DNA of 64,000 nt from Gammaproteobacteria bacterium (ex Lamellibrachia satsuma) (GTDB lineage Bacteria > Pseudomonadota > Gammaproteobacteria > Chromatiales > Chromatiaceae): NCBI GenBank assembly GCA_019623805.1, contig CP053680.1:248001-312000 (forward strand). The letters are read 5' to 3'. The notes under the pieces were generated by a model. It worked only from the letters and a program-made list of their open reading frames with translations, ran no database searches and was not told where the DNA came from. The position numbers and the translations under genes are program-made. Position 1 is the stretch's first letter. Each line of letters opens with the position of its first letter. Below, in pieces: positions 58,468 through 64,000 of the stretch.

Positions 58468-58481
58468 TGACCGACCGGTCA
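58468..58481 (+). promoter_or_regulatory. Second TetR-type operator before the tusA-like gene
   Basis: TGACCG-AC-CGGTCA is a perfect 14-base palindrome sharing ACCGACCGGT with the operator at 57804-57819. It lies 38 bases before the tusA-like start and overlaps a TTGACC -35-like sequence. Confidence 0.85.
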
Positions 58482-58519
58482 TCTAAGAAGTCATTACATC
58501 CGCAACTAAGGAGAAAATC

Positions 58520-58750
58520 ATGACAGAAACAACACACACATTGGATGCAAGAGGCCTGAACTGCCCACTCCCTATTCTCAGGACCAAGAAGGCGATTGCT
58601 GCATTGGCCTCTGGAGAGATCCTGGAAGTCACCGCAACAGATCCCGGATCAGTGAAAGATCTGGACTCATTCTGCAGCCAGACCGGCCATGAAATGGTCT
58701 CCAGTGAAGAGGCTGCCGATGGGTTTGTCTTCCTCATCCGCAAAGCATGA
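58520..58750 (+). CDS. TusA-family sulfur carrier protein
   Basis: A 76-residue TusA/SirA-family protein. LDARGLNCPLPILRTKKAI contains the conserved sulfur-accepting Cys in the N-C-P-x-P motif, and the rest is TusA-like (VTATDPGSVKDLDSFCSQTGH). It relays sulfane sulfur. Adjacent dsrE2 suggests cytoplasmic sulfur trafficking, as in sulfur-oxidising bacteria. AAGGAG precedes the start. Confidence 0.93.
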   Translation: MTETTHTLDARGLNCPLPILRTKKAIAALASGEILEVTATDPGSVKDLDSFCSQTGHEMVSSEEAADGFVFLIRKA

Positions 58751-58770
58751 TTCAGCAAGGAGAAAAAACG

Positions 58771-59376
58771 ATGGACAGTATTGCACCGGTTATCGATATG
58801 CCGACGAAAGATCTCAATGCCTGGTTCAACCAGCGCTTCGACGAGAAGATGGCTGAACGCGAAGCAGCCCACATCCCATCCATGACCATAATCGCCACCA
58901 AGGGAACCCTGGACATGGCCTACCCGCCCTTCATTCTTGCATCAACGGCGGCTGCACTGGGATGGGATGTTTCAATATTCTTTACCTTTTACGGATTGAG
59001 CCTGTTGAAAAAGCAGCTGGATCTCAAGGTAAGCCCGCTGGGCAACCCCGCCATGCCCATGAAGTTTCCGGAGGGACCTTCCTGGATCAGAGGCAAGGCG
59101 CTGCCCGTTCCCACTTCCGTCATGACGTTGGTTCCGGGTTTTGAAAATATGGCAACTTCTATGATGCAGAAGACAATGGACAAGAAAGGCATCGCACCCG
59201 TTGAAGAGCTGAGAGAATTATGCGCCGAAGCCGAAGTTAAACTTGTCGCCTGTCAAATGACCGTTGATCTTTTTGACCACGACCAGGACGATTTCATCCC
59301 GGAAATCCACGAATGGGTTGGAGCCGCCAGTTTCCTGCCCCGGGCGTTGAAGGCCGATGTGAACCTGTTTGTCTGA
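58771..59376 (+). CDS. DsrE/DsrF/DrsH-like sulfur-transfer protein (DsrE2)
   Basis: A 201-residue DsrE2-like protein. The conserved fold appears as SMTIIATKGTLDMAYPPFIL, WDVSIFFTFYGLSLLKK and VKLVACQMTVDLF (the Cys is the probable sulfur-carrying residue). These proteins exchange persulfide sulfur with TusA. ATG 58771 has AAGGAG 8 bases upstream; the frame is open to 58747, overlapping the tusA-like stop. The hydrophobic stretch near 55-75 may contact membrane. Confidence 0.9.
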   Translation: MDSIAPVIDMPTKDLNAWFNQRFDEKMAEREAAHIPSMTIIATKGTLDMAYPPFILASTAAALGWDVSIFFTFYGLSLLKKQLDLKVSPLGNPAMPMKFPEGPSWIRGKALPVPTSVMTLVPGFENMATSMMQKTMDKKGIAPVEELRELCAEAEVKLVACQMTVDLFDHDQDDFIPEIHEWVGAASFLPRALKADVNLFV

Positions 59377-59381
59377 CATGC

Positions 59382-59401
59382 GGGGGGCATTGCCCCCTTT
59401 T
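59382..59401 (+). terminator. Rho-independent terminator after dsrE2
   Basis: The stem GGGGGC / GCCCCC with loop ATT is followed by TTTT, 7 bases past the dsrE2 stop. Confidence 0.88.
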
Positions 59402-59546
59402 GTCACCTAAGTATCCGCCCTTTTCCCATTGAATATTTTAATGGTCAAAAATCTTGGGCACATTGAAAACTCGCTGCATGCTGCTCGTATTGGGTTAAAC
59501 TTTCCAGACAACTTACCATTTGATACGTCGAGTTTGGAGAGTGCCG

Positions 59547-59864
59547 ATGATGATTTTCAGAACCGTACTTATGGGGATTGCCTTGTGCGCCGCTACGGTC
59601 GTCCAAGGCAATGATGTTGAAACCCTGAAGCAGCGGTGTGAGGCCGCTCGCGAGGCAAAACTTGCTCCAGAAAGAACAAAACTGATCGAAGAGTGTGCGG
59701 CCAAGCCACGCAATACCCGTGACTATTGTGAACGTTTTTACAAAGATCACGGCAGTGGCGGCAAGACACAGGCTGGTGGCTATCGCCAACGGCAATTTCA
59801 TGACCTTCCTGAATGCCGACAATACTACGAGGCTGAAAAATCGGCCAAAACACGCTTACGCTGA
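59547..59864 (+). CDS. Small secreted protein, unknown
   Basis: A 105-residue protein with a signal peptide (FRTVLMGIALCAATVVQG) and a polar mature part with four cysteines (RCEAAREAKL, EECAAKPRNTRDYCERFY, PECRQYYE). GGAG lies about 8 bases upstream of ATG 59547. The family is not recognised. It lies between the sulfur-carrier genes and the czc cluster. Confidence 0.72.
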   Translation: MMIFRTVLMGIALCAATVVQGNDVETLKQRCEAAREAKLAPERTKLIEECAAKPRNTRDYCERFYKDHGSGGKTQAGGYRQRQFHDLPECRQYYEAEKSAKTRLR

Positions 59865-59970
59865 ACATCTTTTCTCCAGACGCCACACACCGGCTCCTTA
59901 CCGTTCTCAGGTTGACTAACCGGGTCTCACACTCTAGATTGGCCATATAACTCGATTCCCGAAGGAACCA

Positions 59971-60285
59971 ATGCTTCGTCGTCTATTAATCGCATGGCTT
60001 ATCGTCTCTATCCTCGGTTACGGGATGGCGTTGGCTGCTGATGCGCACAATGAACAGTCGACGGGCCACACTCACGAGATTGGCGATAACACAACGCATA
60101 CTGCCGATGCGGACGATGCGAGCGACAGCGACCACTGCTGTCACGGGGGCATCCATCTAATTGGACTAACCCAGGCCGAAACGATCAAACTGTCAGCCGT
60201 TCAGGGTATTTTGCGGACCCCTTATCCTGTTTCAAGAGTCTCATCTCCCCCTGCGTTTCTTTTCCGCCCTCCAATCTCTGCCTGA
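59971..60285 (+). CDS. His/Cys-rich small secreted protein upstream of czcCBA
   Basis: A 104-residue protein with a signal (IAWLIVSILGYGMALA) and a metal-ligand-rich segment (HNEQSTGHTHEIGD, DSDHCCHGGIH). Such small periplasmic proteins are often encoded just before CzcCBA pumps and may bind or sense the exported cation. No specific family is recognised. Confidence 0.75.
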   Translation: MLRRLLIAWLIVSILGYGMALAADAHNEQSTGHTHEIGDNTTHTADADDASDSDHCCHGGIHLIGLTQAETIKLSAVQGILRTPYPVSRVSSPPAFLFRPPISA

Positions 60286-60385
60286 TTTTCGTCTCACCTC
60301 ATACCTGCAATAAACCTGCCTGCTGTTTGCCGGATCAGTGTTTATAACAGGTTCTCTTTGTTGACAAATTTATGAGACTCAGGTT

Positions 60386-61651
60386 ATGTCATTCTCCATC
60401 TACAGGTATGCAGGCCTGTTCGCCTGTTTATTTATCTTCACTGCCTGGACACCAGCTGTGTATTCCAAGGGGCAACCACCCCAAGAGGTGGAACTCCAAC
60501 AACTGGCTGCCATCGTCAACCAGGCACTGGACTCAAACCCGGAGATACAGGCAGCTAAAGCCGCCGTGGGCACCGCACAGGCAAGGCTGACAGGTGCCGG
60601 TCTGCCATTGAATAACCCGGAACTTGAAGTGGAGGCTGAACGCACCGACATCAGCACCTACACCCTCGGCATCAGTCAGACCATCGACTGGTACAATAAA
60701 CAGGATGCCATGGAGCAGGCTGTGCGGGCGGAACTGAATGTTGCCCGAGCACAGGTTACGGCTCTGAACCTGGTGAAGTCAGCGGAGCTTCTCAAGGCGA
60801 TAGGTGGGATTGCCACCCATCACGAGATCACCACACTCTCCAGGCGCCGCGCCGGGATACTGGAACGCTTCTCTCGACTCGCCGAACAACGTCATGCAGC
60901 CGGAGACATACCCCAGGTGGAGTTGGAACTGGCACGCCTTTCACTTACAGAGGCCGTCATGCTACATGCCGGAGCCGGCAGCGAATTCATCCAGGTAAAA
61001 AGCGACTATTTCAGCCTCAGCGGCCTGACACTGGACAATAACATCCAGATACCTGACCAGCTGCCTGCCGGCCTCTCCAGCACGTTGAATGAAGAAACAC
61101 TCGTGCGAAATCATCCCCAGGTGCAAGTTGCGCAGCTGATGACGCAAGCTTCCCGGCAGCATATTCATGCCGTGGATCAGGAACGTAAAGCCGACCCCAC
61201 ACTCGGCTTGAGAGCGGGACGCGAAGAGAGTGAAAACCTGCTTGCCCTCACCTTCTCCATCCCCCTGCAGGTCAGAAACGATTTCCAAAGCAGTGTGAAT
61301 GCCGCTCAGGCAGAGGCGTTGTCAGCGGAACAGGAGGCACAGCAGACCTACCGGAATCTGATAACACGACTCAGGAGCGCACGGGAGCGCTATCTGCTGG
61401 TTGCCGATGCCTGGTCCCTGTGGGTTTCACATGGGCGCACCAGTCTGCACCAGCGTATCGATTTGCTGGAAGCCCTGTGGCAGGCCGGCGAGATGAGCAC
61501 CACTGACTACCTGTTACAGGTGCAGCAGACACTGGATACACAGATCGCCGGGGTCAGACTCCAAGGCGATCTGTGGAGCACCTGGGTCGATTGGTTGAGT
61601 GCCTCGGGCACCCTGGACACATGGTTGAGCAAAACATCGGAGGAGGAGTAA
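60386..61651 (+). CDS. czcC: CzcC-type outer-membrane efflux protein (TolC family)
   Basis: A 421-residue outer-membrane factor with a signal peptide (CLFIFTAWTPAVYS) and the long helical repeats of TolC-type channels (AAIVNQALDSNPEIQAAKAA; SVNAAQAEALSAEQEAQQTY). It should form the exit duct of the metal pump. It is first in the operon; the periplasmic adaptor follows after 3 bases. Confidence 0.88.
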   Translation: MSFSIYRYAGLFACLFIFTAWTPAVYSKGQPPQEVELQQLAAIVNQALDSNPEIQAAKAAVGTAQARLTGAGLPLNNPELEVEAERTDISTYTLGISQTIDWYNKQDAMEQAVRAELNVARAQVTALNLVKSAELLKAIGGIATHHEITTLSRRRAGILERFSRLAEQRHAAGDIPQVELELARLSLTEAVMLHAGAGSEFIQVKSDYFSLSGLTLDNNIQIPDQLPAGLSSTLNEETLVRNHPQVQVAQLMTQASRQHIHAVDQERKADPTLGLRAGREESENLLALTFSIPLQVRNDFQSSVNAAQAEALSAEQEAQQTYRNLITRLRSARERYLLVADAWSLWVSHGRTSLHQRIDLLEALWQAGEMSTTDYLLQVQQTLDTQIAGVRLQGDLWSTWVDWLSASGTLDTWLSKTSEEE

Positions 61652-61654
61652 AAC

Positions 61655-62833
61655 ATGTCTATTCAACAATGGATTCAATGCCTGCTTGTCCTGGCCTCTC
61701 TTTATGCCAATCCCCTCTATTCCGCGGATGAACATGACCATGACCCTGCTGAAAATTCGACAGAAGCCGGACACAACGATGGAGATGACCATGATGAGCG
61801 CGGTCATGAAGAGGAAAACCGCATCCATCTAAGTGAAAAGCAGCGCCGCAGCGCTGGTATCCGCGTGGAGAAATTAACCCTTCGCCCCATTCCCACTGAG
61901 ATCGAAGCCCCGGGGGAGATCCTGCTCAATGCCTACGCATCCAGTCAGGTCACACCACGTATCGAGGCCCAGGTTATAAAACGCCATATTCGCCTCGGGA
62001 GTCCCGTTTCTGTGGGGGGACCTCTGGTTACGCTCTCCAGCGTCTCTATGGCAGAGGGCCAAGGCGCCCTGCTGGTCGCCGCCCAGGAGTGGAGAAGAGT
62101 GAAGAAATTGGGCAAGAAGGTGGTTTCAGAGAGACGTTATCTGGAGGCTCAGGTGGCTTTTCAACAGGCCCGTTCCAAGCTGTTGGCTTATGGCCTGACA
62201 ACCGGCCAGACTGATCGGCTGGTCAAAGGAAACGCGATCCGTCAGGCAGACGGCCGCTTTACCCTGCTCTCACCCCAGGCCGGTACAGTAATCCAGGACG
62301 ATTTCATCATCGGACAGATGATTGAACCCGGTGAACTGCTGTTCAAAATCACCGACGAATCCAGACTCTGGGTTCAGGCCCGGATCAATCCGGAGTCAGT
62401 ACCTCACATCAACATGGGTGCATCAGCCCGTGTGCTGGCAGGAACGGAATGGATAGATGGCAAAGTCATCCAGGTACATCACGCACTGGATGAGACCACC
62501 CGCACTCTGGCGGTTCGCCTGGAGATCCCCAATCCGGCAGACCGGCTCCATCCCGGTCAGTTCGTGACGGCCAGGATCAAGACCGGCGAGTCAGGGCAGA
62601 ACGCCCTCACCCTGCCACTGGATGCCGTAATGCGTAGTCCCGATGGGGATTGGCAGGTCTTTGTAGAAGAGGAACCCGGCGAGTTCGAACCCAAAGAGAT
62701 TGAGCTGCTCCGGCAACTGCCCGGTCTGGCTGTGATTAGTGGACTGAAACCTGGAACCCTCGTGGTCACACAGGGTGCCTTCTTTGTGCAATCGGAACTG
62801 GCCAAGTCCGGTTTCGAAGTCCACAACCATTGA
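61655..62833 (+). CDS. czcB: CzcB-type periplasmic adaptor (RND membrane fusion protein)
   Basis: A 392-residue HlyD/CzcB-family adaptor. It has a signal peptide and a His/Asp/Glu-rich segment (ADEHDHDPAENSTEAGHNDG plus DDHDERGHEEE) likely to bind metal. Its lipoyl/barrel-sandwich and beta-barrel regions carry VTPRIEAQVIKRHIRLGSPV, LLSPQAGTVIQDDFIIGQMI and RLHPGQFVTARI. It joins the inner-membrane pump to CzcC. The substrate is probably Zn, Co, Cd or Cu/Ag; not determinable here. Confidence 0.92.
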   Translation: MSIQQWIQCLLVLASLYANPLYSADEHDHDPAENSTEAGHNDGDDHDERGHEEENRIHLSEKQRRSAGIRVEKLTLRPIPTEIEAPGEILLNAYASSQVTPRIEAQVIKRHIRLGSPVSVGGPLVTLSSVSMAEGQGALLVAAQEWRRVKKLGKKVVSERRYLEAQVAFQQARSKLLAYGLTTGQTDRLVKGNAIRQADGRFTLLSPQAGTVIQDDFIIGQMIEPGELLFKITDESRLWVQARINPESVPHINMGASARVLAGTEWIDGKVIQVHHALDETTRTLAVRLEIPNPADRLHPGQFVTARIKTGESGQNALTLPLDAVMRSPDGDWQVFVEEEPGEFEPKEIELLRQLPGLAVISGLKPGTLVVTQGAFFVQSELAKSGFEVHNH

Positions 62834-62843
62834 GGGCAACACC

Positions 62844-64000
62844 ATGTTGAACAAACTGATCGACTGGTCGGTGGCCAACCGCCTGCTGGTGGTACTCGCC
62901 CTATTGGCCGCATTGGGTGCTGCTGCCGCACTGATTCCAAAACTCAATCTCGACGCCTTCCCGGATGTCACCAATGTCCAGGTGCAGATCAACACAGAGG
63001 CTCAGGGCCTGGCCGCCGAGGAGGTGGAGCAGCTCATTACCTATCCCATCGAAGCAGTGATGTACGCCCTGCCCGATGTGGAGGAGGTCCGTTCTATCTC
63101 AAAGACCGGACTCTCCGTCATCACCGTGGTCTTCAAAGAGGGCACCGATATCTACTTCGCCCGCCAGCTCGTCTTTGAGCGCCTGCAGGATGCCAGAGAG
63201 CAGATTCCCTTAGGGGTCGGCACACCGGAGATGGGACCCAACACCTCCGGCCTGGGACAGATCTATCAATATATACTGCGCTCCGACGATCCGCAGAGAG
63301 ATGGCGCCATCGCCCTGCGCAGCCTCAACGACTGGGTGGTAAAGCTGCTGCTGTTACCCGTAGACGGCATTACCGATGTGCTCTCTTACGGTGGTGAAGT
63401 GCGGCAGTACCAGGTACAGGTCGACCCCGGAAAACAGCTCGCCTACGGAATCAGCATCGACGAGATTGCCGAAGCCATCGAGGCCAATAACCGCAACGCC
63501 GGTGGCTGGTATATGGACCGTGGCGCAGAACAGTTGGTGATCCGCGGTGTGGGTTGGCTGCGCGCAGGCAAGGAGGGTCTTCAAGACATCAGAAACATCC
63601 CGCTCAAGCAGAAAGACGGTGTAGTGGTGCGGGTGGGAGACATCACACAGGTGGAATTCGGTGGCGAGATTCGCCAGGGCGCGGTGACCATGACACGCCG
63701 CAACACCGAAGGGGAACCAGACCCTCTGGGCGAGGTGGTGGTCGGCATCGTGCTCAAACGTTTGGGGGCAAATACCAAGGCGACCATCGATGCAGTCAAA
63801 GAGCGACTGACTGCAATCCAGCAGGCGCTGCCGGAAGGCGTCACCATCGAACCCTTCTATGACCAGGCCGATCTGGTGGAGCAGGCGGTGGAGACGGTCA
63901 GTCGGGCGCTTTCGGAGGCCTTCGTACTGATCGTGGTTGTGCTGCTGCTGTTTCTGCTCAATATCCGTGCCACCCTGCTGGTGCTGATCTCAGTGCCACT
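62844..64000 (+). CDS. czcA: CzcA-type RND inner-membrane metal pump, cut by window edge
   Basis: The first 385 codons of a heavy-metal-efflux RND transporter. The opening MLNKLIDWSVANRLLVVLAL includes the first membrane helix, and LDAFPDVTNVQVQINTEAQG and TGLSVITVVFKEGTDIYFAR are typical HME-RND sequences. The second membrane block starts at AFVLIVVVLLLFLLNIRATL. RND pumps use the proton gradient. The gene runs off the right edge (full family length about 1000-1050 residues). ATG 62844 follows the czcB stop by 10 bases. Confidence 0.95.
   Translation, partial: MLNKLIDWSVANRLLVVLALLAALGAAAALIPKLNLDAFPDVTNVQVQINTEAQGLAAEEVEQLITYPIEAVMYALPDVEEVRSISKTGLSVITVVFKEGTDIYFARQLVFERLQDAREQIPLGVGTPEMGPNTSGLGQIYQYILRSDDPQRDGAIALRSLNDWVVKLLLLPVDGITDVLSYGGEVRQYQVQVDPGKQLAYGISIDEIAEAIEANNRNAGGWYMDRGAEQLVIRGVGWLRAGKEGLQDIRNIPLKQKDGVVVRVGDITQVEFGGEIRQGAVTMTRRNTEGEPDPLGEVVVGIVLKRLGANTKATIDAVKERLTAIQQALPEGVTIEPFYDQADLVEQAVETVSRALSEAFVLIVVVLLLFLLNIRATLLVLISVP

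Overview
This 64 kb window looks like chromosome from a free-living or symbiotic sulfur-cycle gammaproteobacterium. The housekeeping genes (recA-recX-alaS, mutS, ybiT, ogt, xerD, dsbC, ompR/envZ) resemble gammaproteobacterial versions. The nirBD-nas nitrate-assimilation block with a linked kinase/phosphatase is arranged much as in Pseudomonas, and a TusA/DsrE2-type sulfur-carrier pair is present. The genus is not proven from sequence alone; a Chromatiales-type sulfur oxidiser is my inference.

Layout. 1-3.4 kb: minus-strand cinA/pncC - thpR - recA - recX - alaS, with a near-perfect LexA box before recA. 3.5-9 kb: a methyltransferase, a sulfotransferase-like protein, a cupin ending in a 7-bp tandem repeat, mutS, dodecin and a membrane protein. 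9.4-15 kb: two tandem paralogous lipoproteins facing a 1190-residue secreted coiled-coil protein, followed by a small dodecin remnant. 15.2-26 kb: an unusual minus-strand accessory locus. In transcription order it holds an Hsp70-type ATPase domain fused to a long right-handed beta-helix (now split by an IS3-family insertion), two papain/C39-like proteins (one lacking the catalytic His), an unrecognised 197-residue protein, and two dynamin-like GTPases. I regard this as the most interesting system in the window. 26.3-37 kb: DUF3549, YcgN, a DnaA-box cluster, ogt, xerD, yajQ, dsbC, a PP2C phosphatase with an FHA protein, hemF, DUF2461 and ybiT. 37.3-48 kb: nitrate assimilation, with nirB-nirD-nasA-FeS/DmsC-like on minus and a nitrate transporter plus PP2C-kinase on plus. 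Sigma-54 promoters diverge from the region between the two arms, with NtrC-like sites between them. 48.7-52 kb: an OmpR/EnvZ pair and an outer-membrane barrel. 52.1-56 kb: an IS nest in which an IS630-family element is broken by a composite of the same IS3-family element. 56-60 kb: a thrombospondin-3-type secreted protein, a DUF2202 protein, and a TetR regulator whose operator recurs before tusA-like/dsrE2. 60-64 kb: a czcCBA-type metal efflux operon running off the window end.

How parts work together. The nas region reads as one nitrogen-regulated pathway: nitrate uptake, reduction by NasA, reduction to ammonium by NirBD. The FeS/membrane fusion is a possible quinol electron donor. The accessory locus combines an ATP-driven chaperone-type domain, protease-like folds and membrane-remodelling GTPases; its function is unknown. 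Removing the IS and one 3-bp target duplication restores a single 1068-codon frame, so the break is recent and reversible in principle. The same 1259-bp IS occurs three times with identical transposase proteins.
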